A DNA stretch of 42,278 nt, taken from Synergistaceae bacterium. Its GTDB lineage: Bacteria > Synergistota > Synergistia > Synergistales > Synergistaceae. This document shows, piece by piece, positions 8,484 through 16,143 of this stretch. The notes under the pieces are model-generated. The model made no database searches. It was given only the letters and a program-made list of their open reading frames with translations, and was not told the DNA's origin. The DNA is taken from NCBI GenBank assembly GCA_012727545.1, contig JAAYHA010000169.1, positions 1-42,278 on the forward strand, in the 5' to 3' direction. A program made the position numbers and the translations under genes. Within the stretch, counting starts at the first letter, position 1, and every line of letters begins with the position of its first letter.

Positions 8484-10379
8484 TTACTCTTCCTCGTCTG
8501 ACTCTACGATGCCTGCTTTGGCTCTTGCTTTTTTTCGTTCATCTGCGTTGAGGATCATCTTGCGGATCCTCACGTTGAGGGGGGTAACTTCGACAAGCTC
8601 GTCATCGCTTATCCATTCAAGCGCTGTATCTATCGTCATTATCCTCGGCACATCAAGCACTGTCATCATATCTTTCGTAGCCGACCTGTGGTTGGTCTGC
8701 TGTTTTCTCTTACTGGGGTTACAGGGCAGGTCTTTGTTTCTCGAACTCTCGCCTATTACCTGTCCATTATAGACCGGCTCTCCGGGCTTAACGAAGAGCG
8801 TTCCCCGTTCCTGAAGATTATCAAGTGCATAGCTCGTAGTCGTCCCGCTGTCCATACTCACAAGGGAACCTCTGCTTCTTGATGCAATGTCTCCTACCCA
8901 TTCACCGTAACCGACGAATCTGGAAGCAAGGATCCCAAGGCCCCTTGTATCCGTGAGGAACTCCCCCCTGTATCCTATAAGCCCTCTTGTAGGTATACGG
9001 AATGAAAGTCTTAGCACTCCGGTACCGCCGTTCTCCATGTTTTTCAGCTCGCCTTTGCGCTGAGCCAGTTTCTGGATAACAACTCCCTGATATTCCTCCG
9101 GGACATCTACTATTACTTCCTCCATCGGCTCCAGTGTCTTACCTTTGGCGTCGTGCTGGACTATGACTTCGGGCCTAGATACACATATTTCTGACCCTTC
9201 CCTGCGCATCTCTTCGATCAATATCCCGAGATGAAGTTCGCCTCTGCCGGAAACCTTTACTCCGTCCGGACGGCCTATATCCTCCATTCGCAGGGCAGGA
9301 TCGGTCTTTGTCTCACGCTCTATCCTGGCCTTGAGCTGCCTGAGAGTTATGGCGTTTCCGTCCTGACTTGCAAAGGGGCTTGTGTTGACAAGAAAGAACA
9401 TCGACACCGTAGGCTCCTCGATATCAAGAGGATGGAGGACCTGCCCTGAGATTTCCGGGGCACTTATCGTATCACCCAGGTCTATGTTCTCAGGTCCTGT
9501 AAACCAAACTATGTCTCCCGCCCCCACAGCATCTGTTTCTGTCCTGATAAGACCGTTGGTCACATAAAGGTGGGTACAGGACGAATTCTCTGTAGATACT
9601 ATCTCCCATTCTGTCTGATCATAGTCTTTCCATCTGGTATGGGTCCTTACAATTTTATCGCCTTTACGAAGTGTTCCCTGCAGTATCCTTCCGCATCCGA
9701 TCCTTCCGAGATATTCGCTCCATGAAAGGGTGCATACCTGCATCAGGAAGGGTTTATCCATCTCAGCCCGGGGCGCCGGGACTTTTTCTATTATCGTCCT
9801 GAAAAGATCGTCCATTCCGGCCTTGGTGTTATCTTCCCTTTTGTCCAGATCGTCAACGAACCAGCTCTGAAGACCTGAGCCGTAGAGGACCGCAAAATCA
9901 CACTGTTCCTCTGTTGCCCCAAGTTCTATGAAAAGATCGAAAGTTTTGTCAAGGGCGCCGTTCGGGTCTGCATTCGGCCTGTCGACCTTGTTAACGATCA
10001 CGATGGGCTTCAGTCCAAGCCTGAGAGCTCTCATCAGAACATATCTCGTCTGAGGCATCGGGCCTTCGTTTGCATCAACAAGGAGCAGGACGGAATCTAC
10101 CATCGAGAGCACTCTTTCGACTTCTCCTGAAAAATCCGCATGTCCGGGAGTATCAACAATGTTTATTTTGTAGCCGCCCCATTCGACTGTGCAATGCTTG
10201 GCCTTTATGGTTATGCCACGCTCACGCTCAAGCGTTCCGGCATCCATGACACGCTCTTCGACGACCTGGTTGTCCCTGAAAAGTCTTGCTGATTTGAATA
10301 TCCCGTCGATGAGGGTCGTCTTACCGTGGTCGATATGGGCAATTATGGCTATATTCCTGATTTTTGATGAGTCCTGCAT
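8484..10379 (-). CDS. typA: Ribosome-associated translational GTPase TypA/BipA
   Basis: A five-domain translational GTPase of 631 residues. G1 AHIDHGKTTL, G2 in the RGITIKAK stretch, G3 DTPGHADF, G4 NKVD, then elongation-factor domain II and the BipA-specific C-terminal region (RGLIGYRGEFLTDTRGLGIL, GTTTSYALDNLQERGTLFVKPGEPVYNGQVIGE). TypA binds the 70S ribosome and helps growth or ribosome assembly under stress. I prefer ATG 10379, 9 bases after AAGGGA (10389-10394); ATG 10397 and 10421 are in frame but give extensions unlike the family. The C-terminus ends in an acidic ESDEEE tail. A sigma-70 promoter lies 86-115 bases upstream. Confidence 0.93.
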   Translation of the reverse strand: MQDSSKIRNIAIIAHIDHGKTTLIDGIFKSARLFRDNQVVEERVMDAGTLERERGITIKAKHCTVEWGGYKINIVDTPGHADFSGEVERVLSMVDSVLLLVDANEGPMPQTRYVLMRALRLGLKPIVIVNKVDRPNADPNGALDKTFDLFIELGATEEQCDFAVLYGSGLQSWFVDDLDKREDNTKAGMDDLFRTIIEKVPAPRAEMDKPFLMQVCTLSWSEYLGRIGCGRILQGTLRKGDKIVRTHTRWKDYDQTEWEIVSTENSSCTHLYVTNGLIRTETDAVGAGDIVWFTGPENIDLGDTISAPEISGQVLHPLDIEEPTVSMFFLVNTSPFASQDGNAITLRQLKARIERETKTDPALRMEDIGRPDGVKVSGRGELHLGILIEEMRREGSEICVSRPEVIVQHDAKGKTLEPMEEVIVDVPEEYQGVVIQKLAQRKGELKNMENGGTGVLRLSFRIPTRGLIGYRGEFLTDTRGLGILASRFVGYGEWVGDIASRSRGSLVSMDSGTTTSYALDNLQERGTLFVKPGEPVYNGQVIGESSRNKDLPCNPSKRKQQTNHRSATKDMMTVLDVPRIMTIDTALEWISDDELVEVTPLNVRIRKMILNADERKKARAKAGIVESDEEE

Positions 10380-10464
10380 TGTTTTTGTTCCCTTCATCTG
10401 CAGATTACCGCTAAACGGCACAGATATTTCAAAATTTAAATATTACAATATTTGACAAACGAGA

Positions 10465-10494
10465 ATTATATCACTTAATACCTGAGCAAGTCAA
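10465..10494 (-). promoter_or_regulatory. Sigma-70-type promoter of typA
   Basis: On the minus strand TTGACT (10489-10494) is followed after 18 bases by TATAAT (10465-10470), 86 bases upstream of the chosen typA ATG. The -35 box overlaps the T tract of the terminator of the preceding regulator gene. Confidence 0.65.
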
Positions 10495-10521
10495 AAAAAT
10501 ATAGCCGCCCATAAAGGCGGC
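10491..10521 (-). terminator. Intrinsic terminator after the YheO-type regulator
   Basis: On the minus strand GCCGCC (10516-10521) pairs with GGCGGC (10504-10509) around a 6-base loop and runs into TATATTTTTTTGA. It lies 27 bases past the regulator stop. The T tract merges with the -35 box of the typA promoter. Confidence 0.75.
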
Positions 10522-10547
10522 CAAAACATAATATATAGTTATATTTA

Positions 10548-11201
10548 TCAGTCCCGGTCGTCCCTTACCGATCTCAGGTCTGCGTATAGGGTATACCTGC
10601 TTCTTCCCATCTCTTTGGCAAGGCTTTCGATCGAACCCTTAAGCTTGAAAAACCCCAGGCTGTCCATATATTTAATGCACTGTTTCCTCTCTTCGCTGCT
10701 CAGGAAATTCAGAGGTTTGCCGAACTTTTTTCTTGCCTTTTCCATTAGGGACCTGTCATCCTTTACCCCGCTGAATTTTTCGGTTTTTACCGCATCAAAT
10801 GAGAGGGGCTCAGTCCTCATCATAAAATCGCCCATATCTTTGAGTATGCTGCCCTTTGTCATGTCAAAGTTGATGCAGAGGAAGCCCACGAGCTTGTCAT
10901 TTTCATCTTTTATCAGTGAGACTCCCGAACGCATCGGCCTGCCGTTCCCTGCTTCCGACGGGTAATTGGCAATGTAGTCTACATCAAGGGCTTTTGGATC
11001 TGACATAAGGAACCTTCCAAAATCCGTCATAGGCGCGTTTACATCCCTGCCGGTCAGATTTCCGTTTACAAGGGCAACTATTGATGTGTCACCGTCAGTA
11101 ACATCATGCAGGACTATTTCATAGTCGCTTCCCAGCATTTTGCCGAGAAGCTCTACGACAGGTATGAATGGAAGAAGGATGGGATGGACTTTTTTTGACA
11201 T
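10548..11201 (-). CDS. YheO/DauR-type transcriptional regulator (PAS-like plus HTH)
   Basis: 217 residues. The N-terminal part (about 8-120: LGSDYEIVLHDVTDG ... VSLIKDENDKLVGFLCINFD) is the YheO-like PAS domain. The C-terminal part (about 165-215: IKYMDSLGFFKLKGSIESLAKEMG, then SRYTLYADLR) is the associated helix-turn-helix. Characterised relatives such as DauR respond to amino-acid or small-molecule ligands and control catabolic genes. It lies just downstream of an ornithine-cyclodeaminase-like gene, so it may control that gene or the TauE permease. An intrinsic terminator is placed only 14 bases before its start. The ribosome-binding site is weak (GAGGCGAG). Confidence 0.82.
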   Translation of the reverse strand: MSKKVHPILLPFIPVVELLGKMLGSDYEIVLHDVTDGDTSIVALVNGNLTGRDVNAPMTDFGRFLMSDPKALDVDYIANYPSEAGNGRPMRSGVSLIKDENDKLVGFLCINFDMTKGSILKDMGDFMMRTEPLSFDAVKTEKFSGVKDDRSLMEKARKKFGKPLNFLSSEERKQCIKYMDSLGFFKLKGSIESLAKEMGRSRYTLYADLRSVRDDRD

Positions 11202-11215
11202 AGACTCGCCTCACG

Positions 11216-11255
11216 AAAAACTGACGGGAGAGCAGAATGGAACATCTCCCGTCAG
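11216..11255 (-). terminator. Intrinsic terminator/possible attenuator between OCD-like gene and regulator
   Basis: A perfect 11-bp stem, CTGACGGGAGA (11221-11231) against TCTCCCGTCAG (11245-11255), with a 13-base loop, followed on the minus strand by TTTTTCG. It sits between the OCD-like stop (11268) and the regulator ATG (11201), leaving almost no room for a separate promoter downstream of it. Confidence 0.85.
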
Positions 11256-11267
11256 GAAAGTATTTTG

Positions 11268-12263
11268 TTATGAAAGTTCTATAACTGTACCTGCGCCTGC
11301 TTCAGTTGCCTTTTTAACTATCTCTGCCGCTGCCACGATATCAAGAGTTGCAAAACCCACAGTCTTCATGACCGTTATTTCCTCTTTGGTGCGGCGTCCC
11401 TCTACCTTGCCCATTATCAGTTCGCCAAGCTCTCCGGCGATCGAATCAGAGGAGAAGAGGCCCTCTTTCATGGGAATGATAAAATCTCCCGCTTCCGAAA
11501 GGACGGCTTCACGATTATCTACAAATATTCTGCCGGCACGGCGGATAAGCTCCGCAGGCAGCTCCCTCTTGTCGGCAGTGTATGAACCGACTCCGTTTAT
11601 GTGGCATCCGGGTTTGATGTCCTCGTTGGAGAAGACCGGATTTGCCGAAGTAGTGACTGTTGTAATGATGTCCGCATCAGTTACAGCTGCCTTTGAAGAA
11701 GCAGCCTCTACAAGTTTGACACCAAAACGGTCTGCAAGCGGCTGGTTCTTTTCAACGAAGGCCGCAGCACGTCCGGGAAGAGCATCGAAAATTCTGACCT
11801 CCTCAAGCTTCCTGGCCGTCATAAGTGCCTCCAGCTGTGCAGGACCCTGGCCGCCTGTTCCAAAAAGTGCCGCGACCCTGCTGTCAGGATTTGAAAGAAG
11901 CTCTGTTGCAGCTCCCGAAATTGCAGCTGTCCTGATCTGAGTGAGTGTTGTGCCTTCTATTATTGCAGTTACAAGTCCTGTTGTACCGTCAATAAGTGCC
12001 ACCGTAGCCGGAACGACAGGGATACCCTTTTCAGCGTTTGCGGGGAAATATGAGACCAGTTTGACACCGGCCATGTTGAGCTCTCCCCCTACGTAGGCGG
12101 GCATAAACATACACTGTCCGTCTTTTGATTCTGTATCCAGGTTTATGCGAAGAGGAACTTTCGCCTTGCCTTTAGTGTGGAGGACAAATGCCTTTTTGTC
12201 CGCCTCTATGGCATCTCTCATACTAAACACAGATAAAATATCTTCTCTGGTTAAAAGTAACAT
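11268..12263 (-). CDS. Ornithine cyclodeaminase / mu-crystallin family NAD(P)-dependent enzyme
   Basis: 331 residues of the OCD/mu-crystallin fold: MFMPAYVGGELNMAGVKLVSYFP (Lys68 in the substrate site), EGTTLTQIRTAAISG (Arg111), and the Rossmann motif ALFGTGGQGPAQLEAL (133-148). The motif near residue 225 reads INGVGSYTADKREL, rather than the PGKTEL with catalytic Asp typical of true ornithine cyclodeaminases. The substrate could therefore be another amino acid or imine (alanine dehydrogenase or ketimine reductase type). The ATG follows AAGGAG by 8 bases. It is flanked by a TauE/SafE permease and a YheO-type regulator, suggesting an amino-acid catabolic module. Confidence 0.85.
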   Translation of the reverse strand: MLLLTREDILSVFSMRDAIEADKKAFVLHTKGKAKVPLRINLDTESKDGQCMFMPAYVGGELNMAGVKLVSYFPANAEKGIPVVPATVALIDGTTGLVTAIIEGTTLTQIRTAAISGAATELLSNPDSRVAALFGTGGQGPAQLEALMTARKLEEVRIFDALPGRAAAFVEKNQPLADRFGVKLVEAASSKAAVTDADIITTVTTSANPVFSNEDIKPGCHINGVGSYTADKRELPAELIRRAGRIFVDNREAVLSEAGDFIIPMKEGLFSSDSIAGELGELIMGKVEGRRTKEEITVMKTVGFATLDIVAAAEIVKKATEAGAGTVIELS

Positions 12264-12321
12264 ATGTGGCGCTCCTTTCTTGCCTGACTTGTCGGCTTAG
12301 GTCTTTTCAGTTTCTTTGGAT

Positions 12322-12327
12322 ATTATA
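12322..12327 (-). promoter_or_regulatory. Candidate -10 box upstream of the OCD-like gene
   Basis: TATAAT on the minus strand, 59 bases before the ATG at 12263, inside the 110-base gap after the TauE gene. No strong -35 hexamer is visible (AACTAA at 17 bases), and no hairpin terminator separates it from the TauE stop, so read-through is also possible. Confidence 0.3.
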
Positions 12328-12373
12328 CTTCAATGAAAAGACTATTAGTTTTGCTTTCTCTGACGATCTTATC

Positions 12374-13237
12374 TTATTTTTTTGTGAACGCTGCACGCAG
12401 AAGGTCAAGACCTGCAATAAGGATGACCGCTGCAACTACCCACTGTAGCATGCTGGTGTCAAGGCTCTTGACGATGAATACCGCTGCAAGGACTCCGAGG
12501 ATGCCAAAGATGCTGCTAAAGAGGGTTATCTTTCTGGCATACTGGCCGAGACGTACGAATTCCATGCCGCCGACCGGAACGGAGAATGTGCATGCACCCA
12601 TCATAACAGGGAACGCGATCGCAGGGTTTAGTCCAAGTGCGTAAACTGTCGCCATCGTAGGCGCGTAAGAACCCACTCCTACGTTGTTAAGGGCACCGTA
12701 GACCAACAGAAGCACCATGCCGAGGACAAGTTTTCCGCCGGTAAGGCCTGTCGCCTCACCGCCCGAGGGAAGCAGCCCAAACTTGCCTGCAACGACGAAG
12801 AATGCCGCAAGAACAAGCCCTACTCCCATGAACATCCTTATGTGCCTTACAGGCATCTTGACGACAAAACGGGGGCCAAAGTAGGCGCCTATCATCTGTG
12901 AAACTATCAGAAGAACAAGGGTCATCTGATCGACATCTATGGATGATATGTAGGCAAGGGCCATGACCGCTACCGGTATCGCGCACTGTGTGTTGAGCGT
13001 TCCGGGAAGTTTTGCGTCATCCACTAGTTTCCTTGCGCGGTAGAGGACTGTTGAAAGCGCAAAATCGGAAATTCCGAAAGTTGAAAAGAAGAAGCAGACA
13101 GCTCCCCAGACCGCGAGGAGTACATTGTTTCCGGGTTCTGCCCATGCTTCCTTTTTGTGCTTCATGAAATCTGTAAAGAATCGGAACGCAAACAGACCAT
13201 TTACCAGAACTATCAAGAGCAACAGTATTTTTACCAT
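12374..13237 (-). CDS. TauE/SafE-family membrane permease (putative anion/sulfonate exporter)
   Basis: 287 residues of mostly hydrophobic sequence forming about eight transmembrane helices in two homologous halves. The conserved glycine-rich segments are WGAVCFFFSTFGISDFALSTVL in the first half and YGALNNVGVGSYAPTMATVYALGLNPAIAFPVMMGACTF in the second, typical of TauE/SafE proteins. The family moves sulfite, sulfonates or carboxylates; the substrate here is not evident. I chose ATG 13237, 9 bases after GGAGG (13247-13251); a longer form from 13273 would add 12 hydrophilic residues and lacks a ribosome-binding site. It has its own strong promoter. Confidence 0.82.
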   Translation of the reverse strand: MVKILLLLIVLVNGLFAFRFFTDFMKHKKEAWAEPGNNVLLAVWGAVCFFFSTFGISDFALSTVLYRARKLVDDAKLPGTLNTQCAIPVAVMALAYISSIDVDQMTLVLLIVSQMIGAYFGPRFVVKMPVRHIRMFMGVGLVLAAFFVVAGKFGLLPSGGEATGLTGGKLVLGMVLLLVYGALNNVGVGSYAPTMATVYALGLNPAIAFPVMMGACTFSVPVGGMEFVRLGQYARKITLFSSIFGILGVLAAVFIVKSLDTSMLQWVVAAVILIAGLDLLRAAFTKK

Positions 13238-13280
13238 ACTTACCAGCCTCCAGTTAAATGTGATTAAATTCACTTTGAAA

Positions 13281-13310
13281 ATAATAGCATTCTCTACACT
13301 TTTTTGTCAA
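13281..13310 (-). promoter_or_regulatory. Strong sigma-70-type promoter of the TauE-family gene
   Basis: On the minus strand TTGACA (13305-13310) and TATTAT (13281-13286) are 18 bases apart, 44 bases before the ATG. An imperfect palindrome TTGTCAACTATACAA (plus strand, 13304-13318; outer half-sites TTGT and ACAA) overlaps the -35 box and could be an operator. Confidence 0.65.
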
Positions 13311-13340
13311 CTATACAATTTATTATATTTAATGGCGGAT

Positions 13341-13380
13341 AATAAAAAATCACCGCATAAATAATGTCAGCGGTGATTTT
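13341..13380 (-). terminator. Intrinsic terminator after the 2-hydroxyacid dehydrogenase operon
   Basis: AAAATCACCGC (13346-13356) pairs with GCGGTGATTTT (13370-13380), an 11-bp perfect stem. On the minus strand the stem is followed by ATTTTTTATT. It is 26 bases beyond the dehydrogenase stop. Confidence 0.88.
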
Positions 13381-13405
13381 CCTGTCCGTGTGAAATGTCT
13401 TTGGT

Positions 13406-14398
13406 TCAAATTCGTTTCAACACTTCGGGATTTACCAAATTTGGCGGGATCCTTCCCTCAAGAGCTTCAATAAGGTTCACAGCTGCCAGCCGCGCCATCC
13501 CCTCCCTGGATCTTACCGCAGCGCTCCCAATATGGGGCATCATCACAACGTTTTCAAGCTTGAGCAGCGGTTCATCCATGGGAACAGGCTCTTTCTCATA
13601 TACATCAAGTCCCGCTCCGCAGATCCAACCCTCCGAGCATGCACGGAAGAGAGCTTTCTGGTCGACGACAGCGCCCCTGGCAGTGTTTATGAGCACCGCA
13701 TCCTTTTTCATCATACGAAGCTCTCTTTCTGCTATGAGCCCTGCCGTCTCTTTTGTCAGGGCGCAGTTGAGAGATACAAAGTCACTTCTTTCAAGAAGCG
13801 CTTCCAGAGTTACATATTCTGCACAGAGCTTTTCTTCATATTCTGCTTTTCGTGTCCTGCCCGTGTACAAGATCTTCATTCCAAAAGCCAGCGCTCTTTT
13901 TGCCACAGCCCGGCCTATTTCGCCGAATCCCACTATCCCAAGAACGGAACTTGAAAGGTCTTTGCCGACAAACTGGTTTGGAGACCAGTGAGTCCAGCCG
14001 CCTTCCCTCATTATCCTTTCGTTTTCCCTCGCCTTACGGGCTGACATAAGCATCAGCATCATCGCTGTGTCAGCTGTTGCATCCGTAAGCACCCCGGGCG
14101 TATTGGTCACCATTATTCCGAATTCGGTCGCTGCCTTTATGTCAACGTTGTCATATCCTACAGAATACAGGCTTGCGACTTTCAGCTTCGCTGCCTTTTG
14201 AAAAAAATCCCTGTCCATACGAATACCCATCGTCATTATCAGGCCTTCTGCCAGCGGGATATCCCTTAATACGGCCTCGGGATCCGGCTTACCGTCGATA
14301 CTCCAGAGAGTATAGTCGACATGTCCCTCCAACAGTGACATCCCGGTATCCTGTATCAGCTGGGTCAAAAATACTTTAGGTTTTGACATCAACATCAT
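13406..14398 (-). CDS. D-isomer-specific 2-hydroxyacid dehydrogenase
   Basis: 330 residues with the two-domain fold of the family: SVGYDNVDIKAA and NTPGVLTDATADTAM, the NAD-binding VLGIVGFGEIGRAVA, and the catalytic triad motifs INTARG (Arg), DVYEKEP (Glu) and MPHIGSA (His). This pattern is closest to glyoxylate/hydroxypyruvate reductases, which reduce 2-oxoacids to D-2-hydroxyacids. Substrate specificity cannot be read from sequence. The ATG overlaps the ROK kinase stop by 4 bases (ATGA), and it is the last gene of the ychF-to-dehydrogenase operon. An in-frame ATG three codons later (14389) is an alternative start. Confidence 0.88.
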   Translation of the reverse strand: MMLMSKPKVFLTQLIQDTGMSLLEGHVDYTLWSIDGKPDPEAVLRDIPLAEGLIMTMGIRMDRDFFQKAAKLKVASLYSVGYDNVDIKAATEFGIMVTNTPGVLTDATADTAMMLMLMSARKARENERIMREGGWTHWSPNQFVGKDLSSSVLGIVGFGEIGRAVAKRALAFGMKILYTGRTRKAEYEEKLCAEYVTLEALLERSDFVSLNCALTKETAGLIAERELRMMKKDAVLINTARGAVVDQKALFRACSEGWICGAGLDVYEKEPVPMDEPLLKLENVVMMPHIGSAAVRSREGMARLAAVNLIEALEGRIPPNLVNPEVLKRI

Positions 14399-15315
14399 CT
14401 CCTCAGCAAACTTATTGAAGCTGCTCCGTATAGTCCGGCATCAGCTCCGAGCGACGAGACCTCAATGCTGAGATGATCCCTCATAGGCAACGGAAGCCAT
14501 GGCAGTGTCCTCGCTTCCAGTTCCTCTGCGATCCCCTCTGCTTTGCTCATGCCCCCGCTCAGTATTATCTTTTCGGGATCCAGCACCACGATAAGCGAGG
14601 CTATGCCTCTTGCCATCGTTTCAAGCGCACTTGAGATCAGGACTTCCGCTCTTTTGTCATCCCGGATCTGCCAAAGGGACCTGAAGTCACCCGGCAGGCC
14701 CTCCCGGGCCGCTTTACGCTCAATGTGATCTGCAGATGCCAGCGTTTCAAGGTGTCCTGTACTGCCGCATCCGCATCTCAGGTCCCTGTGCTCCGATATC
14801 GAAATGTGCCCTGCCTCCCCGGCCATTCCATGAGCCCCTGTCACCAGGCTGCCGTTCACGAATATACCTGAGCCTATACCTGTTCCGAGCGTCAGTACTA
14901 TAAAGTCCTTACAACCCACCGCTGCACCGCAAAATGCCTCTCCGACAGCAAAACAGTTGGCGTCGTTTTCCATTGCGAGCAACGGCGACATGCCTCTCTT
15001 TTCAAGAGCGTGACCTAGGTGATCCAGGAAAGCAATATCCTCAAGTCCGGAGAAATTGGTAAGTTTTGTAATGACCCTGCGTGAAACATCCAGAAATCCC
15101 GGTATGCCGACACCTGCATATGCTATCTTCCTGCCATGCGAGACCTCTGCTGTCATATCAGCTATGCAGTCCACGACCTCCTGAATGTCCCTTCCCTCAG
15201 GGGTATCCCTGTCGACCCTGTAAAGGATACGGGCATCTTTACCCTCTGTCTCGACAAGGGCCGCGGATATGGTATGTCCTCCGAGATCAACACCTACAGA
15301 GAGCAACTTCGTCAA
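14395..15315 (-). CDS. ROK-family sugar kinase
   Basis: About 306 residues. The N-terminal phosphate loop is VGVDLGGHT. LAMENDANCFAVGEA carries the catalytic Asp; LTLGTGIGSGIFVNG and AGEAGHISI follow. The ROK zinc motif is CGCGSTGHLE, with His where the third Cys usually stands. IILSGGMSKAEG lies near the C-terminus. The family phosphorylates glucose, fructose, ManNAc, GlcNAc or allose. I place the start at TTG 15315, overlapping the upstream stop as TTGA; the longer GTG start at 15354 would add 13 residues of poor family fit and overlap the neighbour by 43 bases. Next to an M55 D-aminopeptidase it may belong to cell-wall recycling, an inference. Confidence 0.83.
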   Translation of the reverse strand: MTKLLSVGVDLGGHTISAALVETEGKDARILYRVDRDTPEGRDIQEVVDCIADMTAEVSHGRKIAYAGVGIPGFLDVSRRVITKLTNFSGLEDIAFLDHLGHALEKRGMSPLLAMENDANCFAVGEAFCGAAVGCKDFIVLTLGTGIGSGIFVNGSLVTGAHGMAGEAGHISISEHRDLRCGCGSTGHLETLASADHIERKAAREGLPGDFRSLWQIRDDKRAEVLISSALETMARGIASLIVVLDPEKIILSGGMSKAEGIAEELEARTLPWLPLPMRDHLSIEVSSLGADAGLYGAASISLLRR

Positions 15316-16142
15316 TGCCCCGCGTGCGATGCGCAGTCGATCGAGGAAGAGCACCAGCGCCTTATCTCGAAGATATCCTCTGTTGTAAATACCATGGTCC
15401 TTCCTGAAATTCTCTCGCTTCCGGGAACAAGTCCCGCAGCATCTGCATGCGCTGTTGTATGGAAAGTAAGCTCCGCTTTGTAGGGGGCTTCCATCTTCAG
15501 AACAGGGCTTTTACCTTCTGCCGCTGCGTCCAGAGCTTTTTTTACGGCTTCCTTCAACAGGTCTGCGGTCTCATCCGGAGTTTTTGTCAGTGCTGAATTC
15601 CTGCCAAGCCCATCCTTTAATGCACATGTCAGAAGCGTCTCTCCAAGCAGGCTCGATGCTTCAAGGCATACAGCAGTATCCCCTGCCACCATGGAGACAG
15701 GGACATCCAGAGCCCCGCAGAAAAGCGCGTTAAGCCCCGTTTCCCCAAGTCTTATGCCGTTTACTTTGAGTCCGTATACGACTTTGGAGCTATATGTATG
15801 GTCAAGTACGGCTTTTTCTGTGCCCGCCATCGCGTGATAGCCAATGAAGATGGCAGCATCGTGACCGGAGACTCCCTCTACCATTCCGAGTATCTTCGGT
15901 GTCCCGCTTATAAGTGTGACCCGGGGGGGAAACATCGATACGTCAAGGTTTGTCATCCGGTCATGGGAGTCGTTAACTGTAACGGACTCGGCTCCCCAGT
16001 CCAGGGCCGCGCTGACGGCAGCCATGGTGTCATGGAGCTGCATCCTCCGTCCGAATTCGTACCCCGGATCTCCGTACGTCACCTGTTCTGCCGAGACTAC
16101 CCCGGTCGAGCCTTCCATATCTGAGCTTATATATACCTTCAA
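15312..16142 (-). CDS. dppA: M55-family D-aminopeptidase (DppA type)
   Basis: 276 residues that match the B. subtilis DppA pattern almost position for position. Asp8 and Glu10 (SSDMEG), His60 (NDSHD), His103 (GYHAMAG) and Glu134 (GETG) are the zinc ligands, and His115 (DHTYS) is the predicted catalytic residue. The family releases D-amino acids such as D-Ala from short peptides, forming a decameric cage in known members. The start is TTG 16142, about 10 bases after AAGGAG and one base after the preceding stop; longer in-frame starts reach into the neighbouring gene. It sits between an OYE reductase and a ROK kinase. Confidence 0.9.
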   Translation of the reverse strand: MKVYISSDMEGSTGVVSAEQVTYGDPGYEFGRRMQLHDTMAAVSAALDWGAESVTVNDSHDRMTNLDVSMFPPRVTLISGTPKILGMVEGVSGHDAAIFIGYHAMAGTEKAVLDHTYSSKVVYGLKVNGIRLGETGLNALFCGALDVPVSMVAGDTAVCLEASSLLGETLLTCALKDGLGRNSALTKTPDETADLLKEAVKKALDAAAEGKSPVLKMEAPYKAELTFHTTAHADAAGLVPGSERISGRTMVFTTEDIFEIRRWCSSSIDCASHAGH

Positions 16143-16143
16143 A

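Noticed and set aside
11140..11940. A 266-codon plus-strand open frame
   Set aside because: It is antisense to the OCD-like gene, Ser/Ala/Pro-rich with no family motif; the opposite strand has clear Rossmann and active-site motifs.
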